DNA of 64,000 bases, from assembly GCA_002256245.1 (NCBI GenBank), contig NKIU01000005.1, positions 124,001 to 188,000 on the forward strand, given 5' to 3'. A model generated the notes under the pieces. That model was not told the origin of the DNA, did no database searches, and worked only from the letters and a program-made list of their open reading frames with translations. Position 1 is the stretch's first letter; each line of letters opens with the position of its first letter. Made by a program: the position numbers and the translations under genes. Shown piece by piece: positions 33,947 through 41,558 of the stretch. Origin of the DNA: Pseudorhodobacter sp. PARRP1 (lineage in GTDB: Bacteria > Pseudomonadota > Alphaproteobacteria > Rhodobacterales > Rhodobacteraceae).

Positions 33947-34948
33947 TTATCCAATCGGGTGCCGGTTGAAGGCCGAATAGCCGCCGGTGACGTGGGTTTC
34001 GAGTTGGCGTTCAATATCGGCCAGCAGGCTGGACGCCCCGATGCGGAACAGGTCGGGTTCCAGCCACGCGCGGCCCAATTCTTCCTTCATCAGGAACTGC
34101 TGCGTCAGCACATCCTTGGTGGTGGCAATGCCGCCCGCCGGTTTATAGCCCACGCGATGCCCGGTGCGGTCGTGGTAATCGCGGATGGTGCGGATCATCG
34201 TCAGCGTCACGGCGGGGGTGGCGTTGACCGCCTCTTTCCCGGTGGAGGTTTTGATGAAATCGGCACCCGCCATCATGCAGACAAGGCTGGCTTGCGCGAC
34301 GTTGCGCAGGGTTTTCAACTCTCCGGTGGCGAGGATCGCTTTGACATGGGCATCACCGCAAGCCGCACGGAAATCGCGCATCTCGTCATACAGCGCTTGC
34401 CAGTTGCCCGTCAGCACATGCTCGCGGGTGATCACGATATCAATTTCCGCAGCCCCATCGGCGACCGAGGCGGCGATCTCGCGCAGCTTCACGTCATGCG
34501 GGACAAGGCCTGCGGGAAAGCCGGTAGAGACGGCAGCCACCGGAATACCCGTGCCCGCCAGCGCCTCAACCGCCGTCGCCACAAAGCGGTGATAGACGCA
34601 GACGGCCCCGGTGGTCAGCCGACGATCACCCATCCCAAGCGCATCTTGCAAGGCCGGGGTCAGCGGTTGGGCCGCCTTGGCGCACAGGCGGCGCACCCGG
34701 CCTGCGGTGTCGTCACCGCTCAGCGTGGTCAGATCAATGCAGGTCAGCGCCTTCAAAAGCCATGCCGCCTGCGCATCCTTTTTCACGCTGCGCCGACCGG
34801 GCAGGCTGGCCACCCGGCGATCGGTGGCGGATTGGTTGACGCGCACCTGCGCCACCCATTCCAGATCCAGCGCCATGCCTGGGTTACGCATATGCGCCAT
34901 CGGCAAAACGGCGATCTTGGTGTGTGTGTCCGGCTGCATCATCGTCAC
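33947..34948 (-). CDS. deoC: Deoxyribose-phosphate aldolase
   Basis: A 333-aa DeoC. The Schiff-base lysine is in FIKTSTGKE, the second lysine in GYKPAGGI, and VSTGFPAGL is the substrate-contact loop. The protein is of the long DeoC form. GTG at 34948 is chosen because GGAGGG lies 6 bases before it; ATGs at 34942 and 34939 are alternatives. It splits 2-deoxyribose-5-phosphate into glyceraldehyde-3-phosphate and acetaldehyde. It is transcribed with the ALDH16 gene (4 bases or fewer between) behind a DeoR-family regulator gene. Together these form a deoxynucleoside-catabolic module. Confidence 0.9.
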   Translation of the reverse strand: MTMMQPDTHTKIAVLPMAHMRNPGMALDLEWVAQVRVNQSATDRRVASLPGRRSVKKDAQAAWLLKALTCIDLTTLSGDDTAGRVRRLCAKAAQPLTPALQDALGMGDRRLTTGAVCVYHRFVATAVEALAGTGIPVAAVSTGFPAGLVPHDVKLREIAASVADGAAEIDIVITREHVLTGNWQALYDEMRDFRAACGDAHVKAILATGELKTLRNVAQASLVCMMAGADFIKTSTGKEAVNATPAVTLTMIRTIRDYHDRTGHRVGYKPAGGIATTKDVLTQQFLMKEELGRAWLEPDLFRIGASSLLADIERQLETHVTGGYSAFNRHPIG

Positions 34949-35043
34949 CGAATGCCCTCCAATGCGGCAAATCCTCAAAGCCTGTGGCGCAACCGGATCA
35001 AGCCGATTCGCGCCAATGCCCGATCCCGTTATATTCTTACCAT

Positions 35044-35077
35044 CAAATTTGTTATTTTTTCAACACGCAATTGCGTG
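35044..35077. promoter_or_regulatory. deoC upstream region: TTTGTTAT box and CACGCAATTGCGTG palindrome
   Basis: Between the DeoR-type regulator gene and deoC lies a perfect 14-bp palindrome, CACGCAATTGCGTG (35064-35077). An AT-rich tract follows in the direction of deoC transcription. The 8-mer TTTGTTAT (35048-35055) within that tract recurs at 35880-35887 ahead of the regulator gene. Both are operator candidates; no T-run terminator follows the palindrome on the minus strand. Confidence 0.45.
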
Positions 35078-35084
35078 CCAAAGA

Positions 35085-35816
35085 TCACACCCTGGCAGCC
35101 AGCGGCAATTCTCCGGTTTCGGTGATCACAGCGTCAAAATCACCGACATCGGCAAAATGTGCGGGCCGCACGCGGCCAATCTTGCTGCTGTCGCAGACCA
35201 GATAGCGGCGCTGTGCCTTGTCCATAGCTTTGCGCTTGATCGGCACCTCGTGAAACTGCTCGCAGGACACACCGCGCTGCTGATCCACGCCCGAGGCAGA
35301 CAGGAACGCCGCATTGATGCCCAGCGCGTTCAGCGTATCCGCCCCCGACGCCCCGGCAAATGACGCCGAAGCCGGATGATAAACCCCACCCAGCAGAATA
35401 AGCGTGATATTCTGCTTTGAAATCAATCGCTCAGCCGTGTTGAAGGCATAGCAGACCACGGTCAGACGCGTATCGGCAGGGATCAGATCAACCAGATGCG
35501 TCAGCGTGCTGCCGCAATCTATGAACACGGTTTCATCGGGTTGCAGATAGCGCAGCGCGTTGATCGACGCCTGCCTTTTGGCCGCAGAATGGCTTTCGGC
35601 GGCGCGGTCGATGGCGTAGGGCGCTTCAAGATCAGGGCGGCCAGCGGGGATGATATGCGCGCCCAGCGTGCCGAACAGATCAGGATGCGCGGCCACATCG
35701 CGCCGCACCGTCATCTCGGACACCCGCATCAACGCCGCTGCGTCTTTCAGATGGATCACCTTACGCTCGGCCAAAGCCAAGGACAGCGTCATGATGCGAC
35801 GATCTTTTGCGGTCAT
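35085..35816 (-). CDS. DeoR/GlpR-family transcriptional regulator
   Basis: A 243-aa regulator. The N-terminal DeoR HTH is present (VIHLKDAAALMRVSEMTVRRDVA). The C-terminal sugar-phosphate-binding DeoRC domain follows (DETVFIDCGSTLTHLVDLIP, LILLGGVYHP, ASGVDQQRGVSC). ATG at 35816 is preferred: AAGGA lies 8 bases upstream and the normal family N-terminus follows. The long open frame to 35909 is spurious. By position it represses deoC-ALDH16 and senses deoxyribose-5-phosphate or a related sugar phosphate. Confidence 0.87.
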   Translation of the reverse strand: MTAKDRRIMTLSLALAERKVIHLKDAAALMRVSEMTVRRDVAAHPDLFGTLGAHIIPAGRPDLEAPYAIDRAAESHSAAKRQASINALRYLQPDETVFIDCGSTLTHLVDLIPADTRLTVVCYAFNTAERLISKQNITLILLGGVYHPASASFAGASGADTLNALGINAAFLSASGVDQQRGVSCEQFHEVPIKRKAMDKAQRRYLVCDSSKIGRVRPAHFADVGDFDAVITETGELPLAARV

Positions 35817-35844
35817 TTCTGCGATCCTTGGCGGCGACACTCCT

Positions 35845-35888
35845 GTTACTTTTATCGCAAAAATGCGCGAATGACAACTTTTGTTATG
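35845..35888. promoter_or_regulatory. Regulator promoter region with paired AC(A)-CTTTT-rich boxes
   Basis: Upstream of the DeoR-family gene are GTTACTTTTATCG (35845-35857) and CAACTTTTGTTATG (35875-35888), similar AT-rich boxes about 30 bp apart. The second contains the TTTGTTAT also found before deoC. They are candidates for autoregulation. The spacing corresponds to about three helical turns. Confidence 0.35.
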
Positions 35889-35967
35889 ATCTGCACACCC
35901 GATTGCCAATCAATCACGGGCTTGCGAACCGCGGGCAGCGGGCAAATCGGGTGGGCAGGTTGGGGTG

Positions 35968-37986
35968 TCAGAGCAGCAGGTCAGACGCGGTCAAAATGGT
36001 TGTGCCTGCCAGCTGAATCTCGAAATCATAAACCCCGTCACCGGTAACATCGCCGCGCAACAAAAGGTTCGCGCCGCTGACGCTAACCCACACGGCGTTG
36101 GCCGTGGCCGTGGTGCCGCCCCAGCCAAACACCTGATTGCCGGCTACCGCCGTGTTGGCGTCGATGGCCGTCAGATCAACTTTATCGGTGCCCGAAACAA
36201 AGTCGAAGATCACGTCGCGGGCGGCTCCTTTGACGCTGTCGGTGATCGCGGTGAACACAAAAGTATCCATCACACCGTCATTCGCACCACCATAAAGCAG
36301 ATCGCGTCCAAGGCCGCCCGTCAGCCGATCCATCCCCGCGCCTGCATAAAGCTGGTCATCGCCAGCCCAGCCCCGCAAGGTGTCGTCACCTGCACCGCTT
36401 TGCAACCTGTTGGCAGCGCCATTGCCGCTGATATCATCGTTGCCGCTGCCGGTCAGCACGTTCTCGATGTTGCGCAAGGTATCGGTGCCATAGCCGGTTG
36501 CCTGTGCCGTGGTCAGCGCAAGGCTGACCGTGGCCGCCGCGGTGCCGACAAACACGACGGTATCGTTGCCGGAACCCCCGTCCAGCGTGTCATTGCCCGC
36601 GTCGTTTTGCAGCCGGTCATCGCCCAAGCCGCCCGTCAGGCTATCGTTGCCCGCGCCGCCCAAAAGACTGTCGTTGCCCGATCCACCATCCAGCCGATCG
36701 TTGCCGTTGCCCCCGAACAGACTGTCGTCGCCACCACCGCCATTGATCGCATCGGCAAAGCGGGTGCCGGTGAAATTATCGTGTCCGACACCCAAGGTCA
36801 CATCCAACGCCGAACGCGGATCGACGACGCGGGTGGCGGTGATGAAATCCGACCCGCTGGGCGTCAGCGCGTTGTAGCTGAAAACCAGCCTGCCATCCGG
36901 CAACTCGCTGATCGAGGTGATCGAGCCCGACAACAAGCGGACACCGCTGTAATCTTGTTGCTGGTCATAAACGGTGATGGTCTCGCTCGCCGGGGTGCCG
37001 TTGGCGTTGTAGATGCGCATCACATCCCGGTGCTGATAGACTTCATCGGCAGGCCCGGTGTTCCATGTCACCACAAAGCGACCATCGCTGAGAGCGGTGA
37101 TCTTTGAGGTGCGGTGTTCCGAGAAGATATCATCCGACACCGTAAACACCCCACCCGACAGCGTTCCGTTGGGGTTCAGCACCTGACCGCGCACCACCGA
37201 GCCGTGGTTGTAGGGTGGTGTCTCGCTGATATCCGTCCAGGTCACAGCCAACCTGCCATCGCTCAGTTCTTCGATCTGCACGCCGCGAAAGCCGGGGCCG
37301 GTGGCCAGAACAATCGGGCCGCCCACCGGGTTTCCGCTGTCAGAGTAGCGCTGCACGCTGACCATGGTGTTCGAGAAATTGCCAGTGACCAGCGCATGCG
37401 CAAAGCCATGCGCGCCGTAGGACGTGATCGTTCCCATCACCCGCACATCGGTCGCCTCGGTCAATGTCTGCTCGACACCAGCAGGCGTGCCGTCGGCGTT
37501 GTAGATCTGCAATCGCAAGGCAGACTCGCTGCGATGCGTCCAGACCACCGCAAAGCGGCCATCGTCCAAAGCCTCGACCGAACTGAGCACCTGATCCCCG
37601 CTGGTCACCGTGGGCGTCGTGGTTTCGCCGCCCACCTTGTTGCCCGCGGCATCAAACATCTGAAACCGCACCGTGGTGCCGCTGAAATCCGGGGCGGTGG
37701 CGCTGGTATCTGTCCAGCCGACCACGAAATTGCCGTTGGCAAGCCGCGTCACCTCGACATCCTTCTGCGAGCCGAAGGTGGTGGTGTTCACCTGCACGGG
37801 CAATGTCAGGCTGCGTCCGTCCGGAGTGAATTGGCGCATGAAAACTTCGCCGTTGCTGCCGTAGGATTCCGACAACAGCAGCAGATTGCCATTTTGCAGC
37901 GTGATCGCAGCACCCAGCTTTTCGGTGTTGGTGTCGGGCAGGATGTTGATGATCTTGAAACCAGCAGAAATGGTGGGGGTGAACAT
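35968..37986 (-). CDS. Secreted RTX (hemolysin-type calcium-binding) repeat protein
   Basis: A 672-aa protein. Residues 1-390 contain five spaced repeats of an L-x-D-G-R-F-x-V-x-W-T type strand motif (about 82, 140, 241, 299 and 361), suggesting a beta-propeller-like module. Residues 416-475 and about 510-570 are RTX nonapeptide repeats (GGxGND-x-L), which bind Ca2+ outside the cell. The C-terminal 110 residues (RDVIFDFVSGTDKVDLTAID) match the serralysin-like C domain that carries the type I secretion signal. There is no N-terminal signal peptide, as expected. GAGGA precedes the ATG. No enzyme domain or type I transporter is seen nearby; an adhesin or matrix role is likely. Confidence 0.88.
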   Translation of the reverse strand: MFTPTISAGFKIINILPDTNTEKLGAAITLQNGNLLLLSESYGSNGEVFMRQFTPDGRSLTLPVQVNTTTFGSQKDVEVTRLANGNFVVGWTDTSATAPDFSGTTVRFQMFDAAGNKVGGETTTPTVTSGDQVLSSVEALDDGRFAVVWTHRSESALRLQIYNADGTPAGVEQTLTEATDVRVMGTITSYGAHGFAHALVTGNFSNTMVSVQRYSDSGNPVGGPIVLATGPGFRGVQIEELSDGRLAVTWTDISETPPYNHGSVVRGQVLNPNGTLSGGVFTVSDDIFSEHRTSKITALSDGRFVVTWNTGPADEVYQHRDVMRIYNANGTPASETITVYDQQQDYSGVRLLSGSITSISELPDGRLVFSYNALTPSGSDFITATRVVDPRSALDVTLGVGHDNFTGTRFADAINGGGGDDSLFGGNGNDRLDGGSGNDSLLGGAGNDSLTGGLGDDRLQNDAGNDTLDGGSGNDTVVFVGTAAATVSLALTTAQATGYGTDTLRNIENVLTGSGNDDISGNGAANRLQSGAGDDTLRGWAGDDQLYAGAGMDRLTGGLGRDLLYGGANDGVMDTFVFTAITDSVKGAARDVIFDFVSGTDKVDLTAIDANTAVAGNQVFGWGGTTATANAVWVSVSGANLLLRGDVTGDGVYDFEIQLAGTTILTASDLLL

Positions 37987-38139
37987 GGCAAAGTCCTCTT
38001 TTCAATCGCAGGGCGGTTGCAAACCTTGCCGCATGGTTAAAAGTCAGCCGAGGTTGGGCGAAGGGCTTCTCGACGAAGGCCCCGATTTCGCCGACGAAGC
38101 GCGCTGGACAGACCGCGCGCCGCACCTGATGATGCACCC

Positions 38140-39243
38140 ATGACCGACGCCGCCCTGCCTTCCACGCCGATGGACAGATCCGCCGTGACCCGCGCGCAAG
38201 CGTTTGGCCGCAATGTGGTCAAACTGGGCTTGGGCTATGCCGCGACCTATTTCGTCGTTTCTAGCGTGGTCTGGGGGTTGGCAGGCTATGACCCGATCGC
38301 CACGGCACCCGGCAAGCTGATCGGCATGGTCGGCGATGCGGTATTGGCGAACATCATCACGCTGGTGCTTTGGCGAATGCGGCATGTGGCTTTGGGCTAC
38401 AAGGCTTTGGTCGGCTGCGGATTGTCGCTGGGGCTGTCACCGATTTCGGGCCTCATAGATTGGGGATTTCACGCCTATTGCGTCTATCCGCAGCCGGTTC
38501 CGTTCCACAAAACCATCTTCGCGCAGGTGGTACTGTTCACCACATCCGAGCTGTTTGGCTGGTCGTGCCTGTATCTGGCGCTGCAATACAGTGACCATGT
38601 CCGCGCGGTTGAACAGCGCGTCGCCGCTGTCCGGCAAGAGGCTTTGGCCGCCCAGATGCGGGCGCTGCAATATCAGGTCAGCCCGCATTTTCTGTTCAAC
38701 ACCCTCAACGCCGTGGCGGGGCTGGTCGAGGAAAACGCCTCGGCCCAAGCGCATGAGATGTTGCTGGGTCTGGCCAGTTTTCTGCGCCACACCGTGATGC
38801 TGAACCCCGATGACGATATCCGGCTGGCCGATGAATTGACGATGCAATTCAACTATCTTGGCATCGAGAAAGTGCGCTTTTCAGATCGCATGATCGTGCG
38901 CACCGATATTCAGCCGGGGCTTGATGATCTGCTGGTGCCGCCGCTGATCTTGCAGCCCCTCGTTGAAAACGCGGTGAAATATGGCATCTCGCAGATGCAG
39001 GGGCCTGCCGCGTTGGTGATTGGCCTGCGGCAAGACCCGGTGGGTGTGCTGCGGCTTTGGGTGGAAAACGCGGTGCCGCCGGGTGGTGCAGCGCAGGTTA
39101 GTGGCTTGGGTATCGGGTTGGAAAACGTCAACCACCGCTTGCAGGCGCGCTGGCCCGGAAGGTGCAGTTGCATCGCAACGCAGCCCACGGCGGACAGCTT
39201 CAGGGTCGAGATGACCATGCCAATGGTTTGGGGGCGGACGTGA
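38140..39243 (+). CDS. Membrane sensor histidine kinase of the LytS/YehU type
   Basis: A 367-aa kinase. The N-terminal 155 residues form about four transmembrane helices with short loops. The His_kinase motif VSPHFLFNTLN gives the phospho-acceptor His183. The ATPase domain contains PPLILQPLVENAVKYG and a GLGIGLENVNHRL G-box. It overlaps the LytTR response-regulator gene by GTGA, so kinase and regulator are translated together. The stimulus is unknown; the divergent RTX gene (153 bp away) could be a target. Confidence 0.9.
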   Translation: MTDAALPSTPMDRSAVTRAQAFGRNVVKLGLGYAATYFVVSSVVWGLAGYDPIATAPGKLIGMVGDAVLANIITLVLWRMRHVALGYKALVGCGLSLGLSPISGLIDWGFHAYCVYPQPVPFHKTIFAQVVLFTTSELFGWSCLYLALQYSDHVRAVEQRVAAVRQEALAAQMRALQYQVSPHFLFNTLNAVAGLVEENASAQAHEMLLGLASFLRHTVMLNPDDDIRLADELTMQFNYLGIEKVRFSDRMIVRTDIQPGLDDLLVPPLILQPLVENAVKYGISQMQGPAALVIGLRQDPVGVLRLWVENAVPPGGAAQVSGLGIGLENVNHRLQARWPGRCSCIATQPTADSFRVEMTMPMVWGRT

Positions 39244-40076
39244 CTGCATCAGATACTGGGCCAGATACTGCACCAGATACTGCGCCAGATGATGCCGTGC
39301 GCACCACCGTTCTGGTGGTGGATGACGAGCCGCTGGCGCGCAGGCGTCTGACCCGGATGTTGCGGCGGATGGAACAGGTGGCGGTGGTGGGCGAGGCTGC
39401 CGATGTGCCGCAGGCGGTGGCCGAGACCGAACGCTTGCGACCCGATCTGCTGCTGCTGGATGTGCAGATGCCGGGGGGCGACGGCTTTGGTGTGCTGTCA
39501 CAACTGCAAAGTGCCGCACCGCAGACCATCTTTGTCACCGCCTTTGATCAACACGCCCTGCGCGCGTTCGAGGTCGAGGCCGTCGATTATGTGACCAAAC
39601 CCGTCGATCCGATCCGTTTGGCCAAAGCCATCGAGCGCGCCGTGGCGGCGATTGGCGCGCGCAAGATGGCAGCCCAGTTGGCGGCGCTGACCTCCACGGT
39701 GTCCGACCTGCGCGCGGGTCTGGCCGATGCCACAACGCCGAACCCGGCGCTGTGGATCAAGCAGCGCAGCGGCCTGTTGCGCATTGATATCGACGACATC
39801 CTCTATGCCACGGCCGAGCGCGACTATGTGCAGTTGCACCTTGGCGGCAAGACCTGCCTTTACCCCGAGAATATGGCGGCACTGGAAACCGCACTGTCAG
39901 GCTTTGGCTTTGTTCGGGTCCACCGCAGCACCTTGGTGCGACTGAATGCCATCCAGAAGGTGCAGCGCGGCAGCGAAGGCCGCCTGTCGCTTCAGATCAG
40001 CGATGGCACCCGCTTGCCGGTGGGGCCAACCTATATCGCGGGGCTGCGCAGCCGGTTGGGCGCGGCACCGTCTTAG
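39240..40076 (+). CDS. LytTR-family response regulator
   Basis: A 278-aa regulator starting at GTG 39240, overlapping the kinase stop (GTGA). After a repetitive Asp/Thr/Pro leader (residues 4-18) comes the receiver domain, with VDDE for Mg2+, the phospho-acceptor Asp74 in LLLDVQMPGG, and the conserved Lys in VTKPVDP. The C-terminal LytTR DNA-binding domain spans about residues 175-275 (ILYATAERDYVQLHL ... FVRVHRSTLVRLNAI). LytTR regulators often control surface, matrix or quorum genes. A GTG start at the overlap gives full coupling with the kinase. Confidence 0.9.
   Translation: MTASDTGPDTAPDTAPDDAVRTTVLVVDDEPLARRRLTRMLRRMEQVAVVGEAADVPQAVAETERLRPDLLLLDVQMPGGDGFGVLSQLQSAAPQTIFVTAFDQHALRAFEVEAVDYVTKPVDPIRLAKAIERAVAAIGARKMAAQLAALTSTVSDLRAGLADATTPNPALWIKQRSGLLRIDIDDILYATAERDYVQLHLGGKTCLYPENMAALETALSGFGFVRVHRSTLVRLNAIQKVQRGSEGRLSLQISDGTRLPVGPTYIAGLRSRLGAAPS
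39251..39286 (+). repeat. Three tandem 12-bp repeats at the start of the response-regulator gene
   Basis: Units AGATACTGGGCC, AGATACTGCACC and AGATACTGCGCC, followed by a partial fourth (AGATGATGCCGT). They encode repeated D-T-(A/G)-P in the N-terminal leader. The 12-base unit keeps the frame, so copy number can change without breaking the gene. Confidence 0.75.
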
Positions 40077-40215
40077 GCCGCACTTTCTTGCGGGCCGCCG
40101 CCGCAGACAGTTGCTGACAGCGCAGACTTCCCGCAGAATGGCGCAAAGACGTGGATCGGATCAGAGCAGGCTTCGCCATCGCTCGCCCGATCGCACCCAG
40201 CACAGCGGAGGCAGA

Positions 40216-41082
40216 ATGCGATTTCACACGCCACAAAGCTTTGAACAGGCGGTCGCGATTGCGGCAGCGGCGGCAGGGCCCACGCGGTTTCTGGCGGGCG
40301 GCACCGATGTGCTGGTGCAGTTGCGCGCCGCGATTGTCACGCCGCAGGATCTGATCGACCTCAAACATATTCCGGGTGTGAAGGATATTACTGCGACGCC
40401 CGATGGCGGCTGGCGTATCGGCATCGCGGTGTCGGGGGCCGAGCTTGGCCGCCATGCCGGTATCTGCGCCGATTGGCCCGGCGTGGTCGAAGGGATGCAA
40501 CTGGTAGGCTCCACCCAAGTGCAGGGCCGCGCGACGCTGGTCGGCAATCTGTGCAACGGCTCTCCGGCGGCAGACAGCGTGCCGGGGATGATGGCCGCAG
40601 GTGCGAAAGTGTCGGTGATCGGCCCGAACGGCGCGCGCGAGGTCGCGGTCGAGGATATTCCCGCAGGCCCCAGCCGCACCACCCTGCAACCCGGCGAGGT
40701 GATCACCGCGATCACCCTGCCGCCCCGCGGCACACAAGGCGGCGACGCCTATCTGCGCTTCATTCCGCGCACCGAGATGGATATCGCCGTGGTCGGCGTG
40801 GCGGTAAACCTGAAGCGCGATGGGGCCAAGATCACCGAGGCCCGCGTGGCACTGGGCGCGGTCGGCCCCAAAGTGCTGCTGGCCCACGACGCCGCAAACG
40901 CGATCATCGGCTCCACCCTTGACGATGCGGCGCTGGCCGCGCTCTCCACCGCAGCCATCGCCGCCAGCACGCCAATTTCCGACAAACGCGGCACCGCGAC
41001 GTTCCGCAAAGACATCGTCGGCGTTCTGGTGCAACGCGCCGCCCGCATCGCCTACGCCCGCGCAGAAGGAGCCGCCACATGA
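40216..41082 (+). CDS. Molybdenum hydroxylase FAD-binding subunit (CoxM/XdhB type)
   Basis: A 288-aa medium subunit. The FAD motifs are AGGTDVLVQL near the N-terminus and TLVGNLCNGSPAADS mid-protein, followed by the CO_deh_flav_C domain (RTEMDIAVVGVAVNL). GGAGG at 4-5 bases from ATG 40216 fixes the start; the open frame further left is spurious. It is the first of a four-gene unit with the 2Fe-2S, molybdopterin and MoaD-like genes, joined to the next by an ATGA overlap. It transfers electrons from the iron-sulfur subunit to NAD+ or quinone. Confidence 0.88.
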   Translation: MRFHTPQSFEQAVAIAAAAAGPTRFLAGGTDVLVQLRAAIVTPQDLIDLKHIPGVKDITATPDGGWRIGIAVSGAELGRHAGICADWPGVVEGMQLVGSTQVQGRATLVGNLCNGSPAADSVPGMMAAGAKVSVIGPNGAREVAVEDIPAGPSRTTLQPGEVITAITLPPRGTQGGDAYLRFIPRTEMDIAVVGVAVNLKRDGAKITEARVALGAVGPKVLLAHDAANAIIGSTLDDAALAALSTAAIAASTPISDKRGTATFRKDIVGVLVQRAARIAYARAEGAAT

Positions 41083-41558
41083 GCAAGATCCACGTCACCG
41101 CCACCGTCAACGGCGATGCGGTCGAATTCCTCGCCGACCCGCGCGATACGCTGCTGGATTGCCTGCGCGATCAGTTGGACCTGACCGGCACCAAAGAAGG
41201 CTGCGGCACCGGCGATTGCGGCGCTTGTTCGGTGCAACTGGACGGCGTGCTGGTCTGTTCCTGCCTTGTGCTGGGGGCCGAAGCGCAGGGCAAATCGGTG
41301 CAAACGGTGGAAGGGCTGTCGAACGGCGCTGACCTGCACCCGCTGCAACGCAAGTTCATCGAACATGCCGCGCTGCAATGCGGCTTTTGCACGCCGGGGA
41401 TTCTGGTGGCGGCCAACGCCCTGCTGCAACAAAACCCCGATCCGACGGAATCCGAGGTGCGTTATTGGCTGGCGGGCAACCTCTGCCGCTGCACCGGCTA
41501 TGATAAAATCGTGCGCGCCGTGATGGACGCGGGCGCTGAAATGCGGGGGGCGCACTGA
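41079..41558 (+). CDS. Molybdenum hydroxylase 2Fe-2S subunit (CoxS/XdhC-type small subunit)
   Basis: A 159-aa subunit with two 2Fe-2S clusters. The ferredoxin-like N-terminal cluster is in CGTGDCGACSVQLDG and the helical C-terminal cluster in LQCGFCTPG and CRCTGYDKI. The length and motif order are standard for the family. It begins within the FAD-subunit stop (ATGA) and its own stop overlaps the start of the large subunit (TGATG). It relays electrons from the molybdenum site to FAD. Confidence 0.92.
   Translation: MSKIHVTATVNGDAVEFLADPRDTLLDCLRDQLDLTGTKEGCGTGDCGACSVQLDGVLVCSCLVLGAEAQGKSVQTVEGLSNGADLHPLQRKFIEHAALQCGFCTPGILVAANALLQQNPDPTESEVRYWLAGNLCRCTGYDKIVRAVMDAGAEMRGAH

Noticed and set aside
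35064-35077. CACGCAATTGCGTG palindrome considered as terminator of the DeoR-family gene.
   Set aside because: On the minus strand it is followed by TTGAAAAAATAAC rather than a T-run, so an operator or promoter element is more likely.
33248-35125. A 625-codon plus-strand frame across the ALDH16 and deoC genes.
   Set aside because: It covers two complete enzymes on the other strand and a regulatory gap, and has no motifs of its own.
39251-39286. Short tandem repeats considered as the start of a CRISPR array.
   Set aside because: Units are only 12 bp and contiguous, with no spacers, and lie inside a coding sequence; no cas genes are present.
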